NCBI GenBank assembly: GCA_964347975.1
Contig: CAYGAY010000018.1
Coordinates: forward strand, 1 to 64,000
DNA length: 64,000 nt
Direction: 5' to 3'
From: Bin87 sp964347975
GTDB lineage: Bacteria > Chloroflexota > Dehalococcoidia > Lucifugimonadales > UBA3495
Below the pieces are notes generated by a model. It was given only the letters and a program-made list of their open reading frames with translations. It searched no databases and was not told the DNA's origin. Below are positions 40,192-48,692 of this stretch, piece after piece (the first letter of the stretch is position 1; every line of letters begins with the position of its first letter). The position numbers were made by a program, and so were the translations under genes.

Positions 40192-41403
40192 ATGGTAGAT
40201 TACGCATCCTTGTTCTCCCGCTCCCTGCCCCGGGCGGTCGCAAGCCCGGCGGGGTCCGATGTGCCGGTCAAGTATATCTTCTCCGTCACCAACGCCGTGC
40301 CGGAAGTCATCGACTCGGATGAATACTTGACCGCCATCCGCGCCGGGCTGGAAACCGGCGGGCCTCAAGCTCTGGCTGCGTACCCCCCGGCCGGCGGCCA
40401 CGTCGGGCTGCGCGAACTGGTAGCAGAGCGGTTGGCCAACAACCGGGGCTTCAATGCCTCGCTCAACGATGTTTTCATCTCCGACGGCGCCGGCGGGGCC
40501 ATCGCCATCCTGCTGGAGTCCTTCATCAACCCCGGCGACCCGGTCCTGGTGGAGGAGTTCACCTACATGGGGAGCCTGCGGATGATGCTGGAACGGGGCG
40601 CCGAGCCGGTCCACGTTCCCAGCGATGAGGACGGAATGCTGCCCGACGCGCTGGAGGACGCCCTGGCTTCGCTGGAACGGGCCGGCCGGAGGGCCAAGTT
40701 CGTCTGGACCATTCCGGTGTACCAGAATCCCCTGGGCTTCAGCGTTTCCGAGGGTCGGAAACGCGCCCTGCTGGACGTGACCCAACGCTACGGCGTTCCC
40801 ATCCTGGAAAACGAGTCCTACGCTGACTTCCGCATTGACGGCGATCCGCTGCCCACCGCCTTCTCCGGTCTGAGCGACCAGGGCGACGTGATATACGTAT
40901 CTTCTTTCACCAAGCTGCTGGGCTGCGGGCTGCGGGTTGGGTTCGGCGTGCTGCCGCCGGGGGTCAAGGAGGCCCTGCCGCAGGTCAACTCGGAAAACCT
41001 GCCGCGGCGCGGCGTTAGCCACCTGGCCACCATGATGGTGTACGAATACATGCGCGAGCGCGAGGCCGAGCATATTGAGGCCGTCAGGCAGGCGCTGCGG
41101 GTACGCCGCGACGCCATGCTGGATGCCCTGGAGCAGAACTTTCCGTCCTTCTGCGATTGGACCCATCCCACGGGCGGCATGCTGGTATTCGTGCGCCTGC
41201 CCGAGGGTGCCGATACCTGGGCCACGTTGCAGAAAGCGGTCCAACGAGACGTGAAGTACAACCCGGGCGGCGTCTTCCGCGCCGACCGGCAGCGCAATAA
41301 CTATTTCCGTCTTACTTACAGCCATAACTCGCCGGATGAGATCCGGGAAGGCGTTGGCCGCCTGGCCGAACTGTTCCGGGAGGAAGGCTACTTCGAGGGC
41401 TAG
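40192..41403 (+). CDS. PLP-dependent aminotransferase, class I/II (MocR-like domain), copy 2
   Basis: The ATG at 40192 has GGAGG 8 bases upstream. The 403-residue protein contains NDVFISDGAGGAIAILLESF, FVWTIPVYQNPLGFSVSEGR, ILENESYADFRIDGD and VSSFTKLLGCGLRVGFGVLP with the PLP lysine. It is a paralogue of the protein at 8166-9353, sharing NPGDxxLxEExxYxGxxRxM and the whole domain order. The Asp of the EDDCY motif is replaced (ENESYAD), which may alter cofactor or substrate contacts. Substrate unknown. Confidence 0.9.
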   Translation: MVDYASLFSRSLPRAVASPAGSDVPVKYIFSVTNAVPEVIDSDEYLTAIRAGLETGGPQALAAYPPAGGHVGLRELVAERLANNRGFNASLNDVFISDGAGGAIAILLESFINPGDPVLVEEFTYMGSLRMMLERGAEPVHVPSDEDGMLPDALEDALASLERAGRRAKFVWTIPVYQNPLGFSVSEGRKRALLDVTQRYGVPILENESYADFRIDGDPLPTAFSGLSDQGDVIYVSSFTKLLGCGLRVGFGVLPPGVKEALPQVNSENLPRRGVSHLATMMVYEYMREREAEHIEAVRQALRVRRDAMLDALEQNFPSFCDWTHPTGGMLVFVRLPEGADTWATLQKAVQRDVKYNPGGVFRADRQRNNYFRLTYSHNSPDEIREGVGRLAELFREEGYFEG

Positions 41404-41456
41404 CGCAACAGAATAACGCCCCTCCCACGACAGGGGGGCAGGTGAGGGTGAACACC

Positions 41457-44324
41457 ATGACCGTAGCCAGCCGCGCTGTGAACCTCACCGTTGACGGGAT
41501 ACCTGTCTCAGTGCCCGTCGGCGCATCGGCGCTGGACGCCATAAATGCCGCCGGCGTCTCAATATCGCAACTGTGCAAGGACGCCGATATGCCGGCCATC
41601 GGGGCCTGCCGCACCTGCCTGGTGCAGATCGACGGCATTCGCGGGTTCCCGGCGTCGTGCTCCACGCCAGCCGGCGATGGCATGGTGGTCCGCACCAGTA
41701 CGGAGGACGCGCGGCGCATCCGCTCCGGCGTAATCCAGCTGACGCTGGGGATGGTAGGCGCGGACGGCAACGGAGTCCGGCCTCACCATAGCCCGCTCCC
41801 CTCGAGGGATAGCGGGCCGGACGGGTTCGGACTGCTATCCGATGCCGCCTCACTGCACGGCATATCCGAAACGCGCTGGCAATCGCGGGCCCGGCCGGCT
41901 GCCGACACGTCCAATCCGGTTTTCAACCTGGCGATGGACGCTTGCATACTGTGCGCCCGCTGCGTCAACGCCTGCCAGTCCGGTCACCAGTTCATCGGCG
42001 CGATTGACGTGTTGGGAGCAGGGGACACCGCGCGGATCGCCACTGCGGGAGACAAACCGTTAGCGGAGAGCATCTGCACCACCTGCGGCCAGTGTCTGAG
42101 CGTCTGCCCTACCGGGGCCATTAGCGTCCGCGAGTCCTTGACCAATCAGCCGCCGGCTCCCGCCATTCCTACACACACCGTTAACACCACCTGTCCCTAT
42201 TGCGGCGTGGGCTGCGGCATCAAGCTTGAGGTGGACCATGGCGGAGCAGACGGAATTGAGGAAACAATCGTCGCCTCCCACGACGACCCGGATAATCGGT
42301 CCAGCGTGGGGATGCTGTGTGTCAAGGGGCGGTTCGGGTACACCTTCGTCCAGCACGACGACCGTATCAAGACGCCGCTGATCCGCGATGGGGCGCGGCA
42401 TACCGGTCATTTCCGTGAAGCAACGTGGGATGAAGCGCTGGATCTGGTCGTGTCCCGCCTGGCCGAATATCGCGGCAATGCCTTTGGCACGCTCTGCTCG
42501 GCAAAGGCTACCAATGAGGATGGCTATGTGCAGCAGAAGTTCGCCCGATTAGTAATGGGCAGCAACAACATTGACCACTGCACCCGCCTGTGCCACGCGC
42601 CATCGGTTGAAGCGATGCTGACCTCGCTGGGCAGCGGCGCGACGAGCAACTCGTACACTGACTACGAAGACGCCGGTTGCCTGGTGGTAATCGGTTGCGA
42701 CCCCACGTCCAACCATCCGGTGGCCGCCTCGCGGATGCGCCGGGCCGTGGTGGAACGCGGCGCCAAGCTCATCGTCGTCAATCCCCGTCGCATCGATATG
42801 TGCGACTACGCCGACCTGTGGCTGCGTCCCTATCCAGGCACCGACGTGGCGCTGATGAATGCGCTGGCTCACGTGGTTGTCCAGGAGGGTCTGACCGATA
42901 CGGACTTTGTGAACAACCGCACCGAGGGTTATGACGAATGGCGCGCCATCGTTGACCGGTACACTCCCCAGCGCGCCGCCGACATCACGGGCGTTTCCGC
43001 CGCCGACATTCGCGCCGCCGCCCGCGTTTTCGCGCGTCCGCCGATTCCGAAAGGGGCCGGGCCGAAAGGCAGCGACCCGGAACGGGGCTATGGCGGTTCC
43101 TGTCTCATCTGGGGCATGGGAATCACCCAGCATACCAATGGAACCCCCAACGTTCACAGCCTGCTCAATCTGGCGTTGGCGGCGGGCCAGTTGGGACGGC
43201 CCGGATGCGGAATATCGCCGTTGCGCGGGCAGAACAACGTGCAGGGTTGCGGGGACGCTGGTTGCCTGCCCAATTCGCTGCCCGGCTATCAGGGGTTGAG
43301 CTCGGACACTGTAGAGAGGTTCAGCAAGGCCTGGAACGCGAACGGCGCGCTGCCGCGGGTCGCCGGTCAAGTCGTGACCGACATGGTCGACTCGATTGGA
43401 CGGCCCGACGGCGTGCGCGCGATGTATATCACCGGCGAGAACCCACTGCTGAGCGAGCCGGACCTGAACCGAGCCGACGAACTGTTCCGCCGTCTTGATT
43501 TCCTGGTAGTGCAGGACATCTTCATCCATGCCACGGCCCAGCTGGCCGACGTGATTCTGCCGGCCGCGAGCTTTGCCGAGAAAGACGGCACCTTCACCAA
43601 CAGCGAGCGTAGGGTCCAGCGGGTACGGCAGGCCATCCGGCCGGTGGGCAGCAGCCGGCCGGACTGGGACATTGTGAGCGACCTGGCCCGCCGGATGTGC
43701 CGCCGGCTGGGGCTGCCCTGGGAAAATCAGTTCACCTACGGGCATCCATCGGAGATATTTGACGAGATGGCCCGTCTGACGCCCATCCTGTCGGGCATAT
43801 CCTACTCGCGCCTGGACGACGCGGGCGGGATCCAGTGGCCCTGCCCAGCGCCGGATCATCCAGGCACGGCACGCCTCTATGCAGACAGTTTCCCTCGCGG
43901 CGACCGGGCCAAATTCGTTGGTTACGAGCAGGGGCCGACGGCGGCGGAAATCCCATCGGAGCGCTTCCCGCTGTTACTCAACACCGGCCGGGTGCTGTAC
44001 CATTGGCACGGCGGCACCATCACCCGGCGGGTGGACAGCCTGATGGCCCGGGCGCCCACGCTGGAAGTCTCAATCAACCCCGCCGACGGCGAGCGCTACG
44101 GCCTGCGGGACGGCGAGAAGGTGCGGGTGCGCTCTCGCCGCGGCGAACTAACCGGCGTGGCCCGTTACACCTACCGGATGCGGACTGGCGAGATATTCAT
44201 ACCCTTCTACCGCCTCAGCGAAACCGCCTCCGCGGCCAACTTTCTCACTAACGCCGTCTATGACCCGGACTCGCGGATACCGGAATACAAGGTTTGCGCC
44301 GCACGGGTAGAGCCTGCGGAATAG
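41457..44324 (+). CDS. fdhA: formate dehydrogenase alpha subunit (molybdenum/tungsten, Cys form)
   Basis: The 955-residue catalytic subunit oxidises formate to CO2. N-terminal [2Fe-2S] ferredoxin domain: LCKDADMPAIGACRTCLVQI with a further Cys at FPASC. Ferredoxin-like pair of [4Fe-4S] motifs: CILCARCVNAC and CTTCGQCLSVCPTGA. Then CPYCGVGCGI of the molybdopterin domain, and DHCTRLCHAPSV, where Cys379 is the metal ligand (Sec in some homologues). The C-terminus has the dinucleotide-binding domain (LLLNTGRVLYHWHGGTITRR). Start 41457 (ATG, GAGGG upstream) is preferred over GTG 41442. No beta subunit is nearby; a MogA/MoaB gene at 51251 serves cofactor synthesis. Confidence 0.93.
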   Translation: MTVASRAVNLTVDGIPVSVPVGASALDAINAAGVSISQLCKDADMPAIGACRTCLVQIDGIRGFPASCSTPAGDGMVVRTSTEDARRIRSGVIQLTLGMVGADGNGVRPHHSPLPSRDSGPDGFGLLSDAASLHGISETRWQSRARPAADTSNPVFNLAMDACILCARCVNACQSGHQFIGAIDVLGAGDTARIATAGDKPLAESICTTCGQCLSVCPTGAISVRESLTNQPPAPAIPTHTVNTTCPYCGVGCGIKLEVDHGGADGIEETIVASHDDPDNRSSVGMLCVKGRFGYTFVQHDDRIKTPLIRDGARHTGHFREATWDEALDLVVSRLAEYRGNAFGTLCSAKATNEDGYVQQKFARLVMGSNNIDHCTRLCHAPSVEAMLTSLGSGATSNSYTDYEDAGCLVVIGCDPTSNHPVAASRMRRAVVERGAKLIVVNPRRIDMCDYADLWLRPYPGTDVALMNALAHVVVQEGLTDTDFVNNRTEGYDEWRAIVDRYTPQRAADITGVSAADIRAAARVFARPPIPKGAGPKGSDPERGYGGSCLIWGMGITQHTNGTPNVHSLLNLALAAGQLGRPGCGISPLRGQNNVQGCGDAGCLPNSLPGYQGLSSDTVERFSKAWNANGALPRVAGQVVTDMVDSIGRPDGVRAMYITGENPLLSEPDLNRADELFRRLDFLVVQDIFIHATAQLADVILPAASFAEKDGTFTNSERRVQRVRQAIRPVGSSRPDWDIVSDLARRMCRRLGLPWENQFTYGHPSEIFDEMARLTPILSGISYSRLDDAGGIQWPCPAPDHPGTARLYADSFPRGDRAKFVGYEQGPTAAEIPSERFPLLLNTGRVLYHWHGGTITRRVDSLMARAPTLEVSINPADGERYGLRDGEKVRVRSRRGELTGVARYTYRMRTGEIFIPFYRLSETASAANFLTNAVYDPDSRIPEYKVCAARVEPAE

Positions 44325-44328
44325 ACGC

Positions 44329-44365
44329 CAGCGCGGGCCTGCTCTCTCGGTGCAGACCCGCGCTG
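44329..44365. terminator. hairpin terminator between convergent fdhA and VOC genes
   Basis: A perfect 9-bp outer stem (CAGCGCGGG and CCCGCGCTG) encloses a 19-base loop that can pair further (CTGC/GCAG). It lies 4 bases after the fdhA stop and 23 bases after the VOC stop on the other strand. There is no long T run. Confidence 0.6.
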
Positions 44366-44388
44366 AGACACTTCAGGCGCTGCTATTT

Positions 44389-44826
44389 TCAGTAGTGGCG
44401 CAGCTCTACCACATTGTCGTCGGGGTCGTAGATGTAAAGGGAAATCCCGTCGCCGTGGGAACCCCAGCGCTTGCCCGGGCCGGCCTGGATCTCAACTCCG
44501 ATATCCTCGAAGTGAGCCTTCAGCTCCTCCATGTCGGTGTAGTCGATAACCATGCAGAAGTGGTCCTGGTTGCGGACGTCATCCCTGCCGTCCGGAACGT
44601 CATCGGAGGCGAAGAAGTCGATGATGGTGTCGGCGTTCAGGCGCGCCGAGGGGAAGCGAACTTCGCCGGCCCGCCACTGCTCCACGCGCTCCGCCTGCAT
44701 TCCCAGCACGTCGGTGTAGAAGCGCAGCGATCGCTCCACATCCCTGGTACGCAGGACGATATGGTCCATCTCGGTAATCTTCACCAGGGGTTTGGTCACA
44801 GCCTCAAACTTGGTCGCGGTAGCCAT
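44389..44826 (-). CDS. VOC/glyoxalase-fold protein
   Basis: The 145-residue protein has two beta-alpha-beta-beta-beta modules: MDHIVLRTRDVERSLRFYTDVLGMQ and QDHFCMVIDYTDMEELKAHFEDIGVEIQ, ending GISLYIYDPDDNVVELRHY. His at MDHIVL, His at QDHFC and Glu at VVELR are in the expected metal-binding positions. The family includes extradiol dioxygenases, glyoxalase I and fosfomycin-resistance enzymes; no specific reaction can be assigned. GGAGGA precedes the ATG. Confidence 0.88.
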   Translation of the reverse strand: MATATKFEAVTKPLVKITEMDHIVLRTRDVERSLRFYTDVLGMQAERVEQWRAGEVRFPSARLNADTIIDFFASDDVPDGRDDVRNQDHFCMVIDYTDMEELKAHFEDIGVEIQAGPGKRWGSHGDGISLYIYDPDDNVVELRHY

Positions 44827-44904
44827 GTCGTCCTCCAGAAGTTTGCGATGCGGAGTTAATACTGTTTCGCGTTGACGGCATTATATGGGTCGGCCGTTGG
44901 ATTG

Positions 44905-45399
44905 TCATCCGCCGTCGGCCAGCCGCCTTCGCTCCCGGCCTTCGATAAAGTGCGCCGCCTCGTCGGGACTGATGCGCCCTACCGGGCCGCTGGCGTACAT
45001 CGCACCCAGCACAGCGCCGCCACGACCCAGCAGGAACTCCGTGGGCTGAATGTAGCCGCCCCGGTCGTCGGACCACCAGGAGCCCAACAGGTCGGCATCG
45101 GCCCGTGTTACGCCGTAGGCCATGGGGAAAGTGACGCCGGATTTGGTCGCCATCTCCTGCACCAATTCTTTCGGCTCCACGCTGGCGCCGACGATGGCGA
45201 CGCCCATTTCGGCCAGGGCTTCCTGATCCTTCTGCCACGCGGCCAACTGCCGCGAGCAGTAGGGTCACCACACCCCCCGGTAGAACAGCACTGCCAAATA
45301 GCGGGAGGACATATCCCCCGGCAATTCCAACTTGCCGCCGTCGATGAGATCCAAGGTCAGACCGGGCAGGCGGTCGCCTTGTTGCAGTTTCTCGCCCAT
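44905..45399 (-). CDS. peroxiredoxin-like (AhpC/TSA) selenoprotein with UxxC
   Basis: An in-frame TGA at 45265-45267 (codon 45) lies in FYRGVWUPYCSRQLAAWQ. The family normally has FYRGxWCPYC, so Sec sits at the peroxidatic Cys with a second Cys three residues on. Upstream sequence (GDRLPGLTLDLIDGGKLELP) and downstream sequence (MGVAIVGASVEPKELVQEM, SGVTFPMAYGV, LLGRGGAVLGAMY) belong to one thioredoxin-fold protein of 164 residues. The ATG at 45399 has GAGG upstream. A 6-bp hairpin with an AGTTG loop begins 11 bases after the UGA. It would reduce peroxides. It lies 9 bases downstream of the HEPN-like gene in an apparent operon. Confidence 0.92.
45238..45254 (-). promoter_or_regulatory. candidate bacterial SECIS hairpin of the peroxiredoxin gene
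   Basis: On the coding strand CGCGGC and GCCGCG form a perfect 6-bp stem with the pentaloop AGTTG. The loop G is 18 bases after the UGA. Stem length, loop size and position match bacterial SECIS rules and closely resemble the hairpin in the UGSC gene at 27721-27735. Confidence 0.75.
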
Positions 45400-45408
45400 A
45401 GCGCTACC

Positions 45409-45891
45409 TCACACATTGGCCCCTTCCGGCCAGAACAGTTCGTAAAGCCGCGCTGACAGTTCCTCACACAAAACCAGCCCGGCGGTTATTTCAGGTTCCG
45501 TTTCCTCATCCTCGTAAAAGTTGGAGTGGAGCGTTCGGGCGGTGCGGAAGGCGTTGTTAATCCACTGCTGCGTGTCCGTATCGCCGGACTCCCCCACCAG
45601 TCCGGCCAGCTCCCGGAGCGCGAGCCAGATGGAGCCATGGGTATGGATGACGCCGCCGTGCCGGGCGCTGATGGCTTTGATGGTTTCTGCAACCATTCCC
45701 CAGGCTTTGTTGGACGCCTGGGGCAAATCGCCGTCCTCTTGCAGATGTTTCCAGGCGCCGGCCCGGAAATCCCCGCTGAGGTGAGCATACTTTTCCGGCG
45801 TCCGGTCGGCGTCGCCGGGCTGGCCCGGGTCGCGGGCCGCCGCCAAGGCTCTGGCCACGGCGGCGGCGATGTCGTCGTTGGTGAATGTCAT
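45409..45891 (-). CDS. HEPN/PaREP1-like helical protein (LHSNFY motif)
   Basis: The 160-residue all-helical protein starts MTFTNDDIAAAVARALAAAR (ATG 45891). Core features are KAWGMVAETIKAISARHGGV and the motif ARTLHSNFYEDEE near residue 115-127, followed by an acidic helix (VLCEELSARLYELFWPEG). This is the PaREP1/HEPN-like pattern of a small helical bundle. Similar proteins are encoded at 7507-8136 and 52528-52862. It is translated just before the selenoprotein peroxiredoxin (9-base gap). The function is unknown; HEPN-like folds are often RNases or nucleotide-binding proteins. Confidence 0.72.
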   Translation of the reverse strand: MTFTNDDIAAAVARALAAARDPGQPGDADRTPEKYAHLSGDFRAGAWKHLQEDGDLPQASNKAWGMVAETIKAISARHGGVIHTHGSIWLALRELAGLVGESGDTDTQQWINNAFRTARTLHSNFYEDEETEPEITAGLVLCEELSARLYELFWPEGANV

Positions 45892-45905
45892 CGAGATTGC
45901 TCCGG

Positions 45906-47129
45906 TCAGTCTCCCACTGCTTCTGCCACCGGAGATTTCAACCGTTCCGGCCACCAGGGGTCGTCGTACTCGTTGAACAGGCCCTTGACGTGGGGCATAA
46001 CTTCGTTGGCGAAAAGCTCGGTGTTCTTGCGGGTCAGCTCCGGCGGCATACTGCCAATCTGTAGCAGCACCATCAGGTGTCCGATGCGGAGCAGTTCACA
46101 CGCTTCAGTGAGTTTGCGGCGCACCGTTTCAGGGCTGCCACCGATGACGTGGCCCTGCTCAAGGTATTCCTTCCAGTTGTTTTCGGTGGCCGCGCGCTGC
46201 GACTCCTCGCCCATCTGCGGGCGCAGCGACCTGCGGATGGATTCCAGCGAGCGGTAGCCGGGCGATTCGGCAAAGGGCGGGTACACCCGCAGCATCTTTT
46301 CGTAGAAGTATTTGACGTGCTCCTCGTAATCCTGCTCCGCCTGCTCATCGGTCTCCGAGACGCACACCAGTTGCAGGAATCCCAAACGGTGCGGGTTATC
46401 GTCAATACCACGCTCGGCGGCGCGTTCCCAATACCCTTTGACGATGTTGTAGCCCCGCAGATACCCGTAGTATGACAGGTAGCAGTACACGTAATCCCGG
46501 TCCAGCACCCAGTCCCAGGTTTCCAGGCTGCCCGAGCCGGGAATCCAGACCGGCGGGTGCGGCTCCTGCATGGGGCGCGGCCAGATGCTGATGTAGCGCA
46601 GCTTGTTGTACTTGCCGTTGAAGATGGTGGGCTGGCGCTGCGTCCAGGCTTGCATCACCACGTCGTGGGCCTCGGTGTGCCGGTCGCGCAGCGTGATGGG
46701 AACCTGGCCGTAGGAGAAAGTGGTATCCATCGACGTGCCCACCGGGAACCCGGCCACCAGCCGGCCGCCGGAAATGACGTCCAGCATTGCCATCTCCTCG
46801 GCGACGCGCACGGGCGGGTTGTACAGCGCCAGGCTGTTGCCCAGCACGATGAGCGCGCCCTTGTCGGTAGTGTTGGCCAGCACCGACGCAATCAGGTTGG
46901 GTGACGGCATAATGCCGTAAGCATTGTTGTGGTGCTCGTTGACGCAAATGCCGTCAAAACCAACCTCGTCGGCGTAGCGCAGCTGGTCGATGTAGTCGGC
47001 GTAATACTGGCTGCCCTTGGCCGGGTCAAAGTTTTCATTGGGCAGGTCAACCCAGGCCGAATGATGCTGCTCGGCGAAGTCGTCGGGCAAGTCCTGGTAG
47101 GGCATCAGGTGGAAGAAGGATACTTTCAT
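45906..47129 (-). CDS. LLM-class flavin-dependent oxidoreductase (bacterial luciferase-like)
   Basis: The 407-residue protein has the luciferase-like layout: MKVSFFHLMPYQDLPDDFAE, YADEVGFDGICVNEHHNNAYG, GALIVLGNSLALYNPPVRVAEEMAMLDVISGGRLVAGFPVG, and near the C-terminus VIGGSPETVRRKLTEACELL. The EHH motif and the TxxxxAEExAxLD helix are typical of FMNH2-dependent monooxygenases. The C-terminal extension (TRKNTELFANEVMPHVKGLF) is normal for this subgroup. Start at 47129. No reductase partner is nearby. Confidence 0.92.
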   Translation of the reverse strand: MKVSFFHLMPYQDLPDDFAEQHHSAWVDLPNENFDPAKGSQYYADYIDQLRYADEVGFDGICVNEHHNNAYGIMPSPNLIASVLANTTDKGALIVLGNSLALYNPPVRVAEEMAMLDVISGGRLVAGFPVGTSMDTTFSYGQVPITLRDRHTEAHDVVMQAWTQRQPTIFNGKYNKLRYISIWPRPMQEPHPPVWIPGSGSLETWDWVLDRDYVYCYLSYYGYLRGYNIVKGYWERAAERGIDDNPHRLGFLQLVCVSETDEQAEQDYEEHVKYFYEKMLRVYPPFAESPGYRSLESIRRSLRPQMGEESQRAATENNWKEYLEQGHVIGGSPETVRRKLTEACELLRIGHLMVLLQIGSMPPELTRKNTELFANEVMPHVKGLFNEYDDPWWPERLKSPVAEAVGD

Positions 47130-47199
47130 GTCGATTTACCTCGGCGGCGGGGTGGCTGCCTGTCGTGAATGGCGTGATTTTAGCAAAGGGCGATTTTGC

Positions 47200-47793
47200 C
47201 TACTGGTCCCAGATTGCCGGCGGTGGGAAAAGGTCGGCTACCGGGCAGGAGAAACCGGGCAGGACGGGTTCGGCGGTAACGGTATCGCCGGGGCGAAACA
47301 CGACGGTTCGGTCAGGCCAGTAAGCGATGACAATGCACGGCTGCGGAAACGCCTGCCAAACCAACTGCACCCCGGCGGCCAGGTATTCCTCGACTTTGTT
47401 GAGCATATCGACCGCTGCATTGTTGGGTGAAATGACCTCCACTGCCATTGCCGGCACCAGGGACCGGATGGACTCGGTGTCGGTGGGCATTTCTCCGGTT
47501 ATGAGCGCCAGGTCGGGGCGGCGGGAGCGATTGCGACCAGGGCCGACATCGAAAGTCGGTTCGGCGAACACGGCTCCTGCCGGCTGCCCGGCAATAGCCT
47601 GTTCCAGGGTGAGCCAGATTAGACGCACCACCTGCACGTGGCCAAACATTCCCGGTGTCATACCCTTTTCCTCACCCTCCCAGATATGCTTTCTGACGAT
47701 ACGGCCGTCAATCAGCTCACACCCGTCCGTCATATCCTCAGGCAGGTTCGCAAACTCCTCGACCGTGTACAGCTTTTCCGGGGCAGAGACCAT
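47200..47793 (-). CDS. Uma2-family endonuclease domain protein, copy 2
   Basis: The start ATG at 47793 is chosen because AGGAGG lies 10 bases before it; the upstream ATG at 47802 is only 1 base from that site. The 197-residue protein contains YTVEEFANLPEDMTDGCELIDGRIV, RRPDLALIT (Asp), VPAMAVEVISPNNAAVDMLN (Glu) and KVEEYLAAGVQLVWQAFP, the classic Uma2 core with PD-(D/E)XK geometry. It is closer to the common cyanobacterial type than the copies at 39453 and 60860. Role unknown. Confidence 0.9.
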   Translation of the reverse strand: MVSAPEKLYTVEEFANLPEDMTDGCELIDGRIVRKHIWEGEEKGMTPGMFGHVQVVRLIWLTLEQAIAGQPAGAVFAEPTFDVGPGRNRSRRPDLALITGEMPTDTESIRSLVPAMAVEVISPNNAAVDMLNKVEEYLAAGVQLVWQAFPQPCIVIAYWPDRTVVFRPGDTVTAEPVLPGFSCPVADLFPPPAIWDQ

Positions 47794-47837
47794 CGGTTTC
47801 ATACCTCCTGAGTGCGATGTCAAGCGGTCTGGCCGGA

Positions 47838-48680
47838 TCAGCCGGCCAGCCATCCTTCCACGGCGGCGATGAAGTCGGCGGGGTTGTCCTCAAACACCAT
47901 GTGGCCGGCGCGCTGGACTTCCGCCAGTGTGCCCTGCGCCAGCGTGTCAACCATTTGCCGGGCGGTTTCCTCGGTGAGCAGGTCGGTTTCCGTGCCGCGG
48001 ACCAGCAGCGTGGGGCAGGTGACGCGCTCCAGCGTCGGCCACAGGTCCACGGCCGGCGCCGCCGTCCCGTTGATACGCTGCTCGCGGATGGCCGGGTCGA
48101 ACTTCCAGCCGATTTTGCCGTTGGGCAACTCCTGGCTCTGGCCGGCGAGACGACGGCGCATGACCGACTCTGAGGCGAAGCGGTTGCCGGTCTGGACGTG
48201 GGCCAGCGCGTCCTCGAACGAATCAAATTCGGGCGGCAGGTTGCGCAATTCTTCGGTGATGCGATTGCCGCCGGCCGGCTCGATGCGAGGGCCGATGTCC
48301 ACGATGCACAAGCGTTCGAGGCGGTCGGGGTACTGGCCGGCGAAGGCCATGCTGTTGCGCCCGCCCATGGAGTGGCCGAACAGGATGAACTTGTCCAGGC
48401 CAATGGCATCCACGAACCCCTTCAGGTCGGCGACGAAGGCGTCGGTGGAATAGTCGCCGCCGGGAGCATGGTCAGTGTCGCCGCGACCGCGCTGGTCCAG
48501 GGCGTACACGTGATAGTCGTTGCAGAGGGCCAGAGCAACATCTTCCCAAACGTTGGCGTGGCCGCGCAGACCGTGCAGCAGCGCCAGAGGAGGCTTGCCC
48601 TCCGTGCCCCAGTCGAGATAGTGCAGGTTGATGCCGTTGGCGGTGATAGTTTGGCTCTTGGGCTGTACTTGCGTGGTCAT
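47838..48680 (-). CDS. alpha/beta hydrolase
   Basis: The 280-residue enzyme has the oxyanion-hole motif LLHGLRGHANVW, VYALDQRGRGDTDH, the nucleophile elbow FGHSMGGRNSMAFAG (Ser near 105), PTLLVRGTETDLLTEE (acid near the Asp) and AGHMVFEDNP (catalytic His). It could be an esterase, epoxide hydrolase or C-C hydrolase; there is no cap motif that decides. GGAGG lies before the ATG at 48680. It is convergent or co-directional with Uma2 copy 2, 45 bases apart. Confidence 0.92.
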   Translation of the reverse strand: MTTQVQPKSQTITANGINLHYLDWGTEGKPPLALLHGLRGHANVWEDVALALCNDYHVYALDQRGRGDTDHAPGGDYSTDAFVADLKGFVDAIGLDKFILFGHSMGGRNSMAFAGQYPDRLERLCIVDIGPRIEPAGGNRITEELRNLPPEFDSFEDALAHVQTGNRFASESVMRRRLAGQSQELPNGKIGWKFDPAIREQRINGTAAPAVDLWPTLERVTCPTLLVRGTETDLLTEETARQMVDTLAQGTLAEVQRAGHMVFEDNPADFIAAVEGWLAG

Positions 48681-48692
48681 GGCAATTCCTCC

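Noticed and set aside
41457..44324. Formate dehydrogenase as a third selenoprotein
   Set aside because: The metal-ligand codon is TGC (Cys379) and there is no in-frame TGA.
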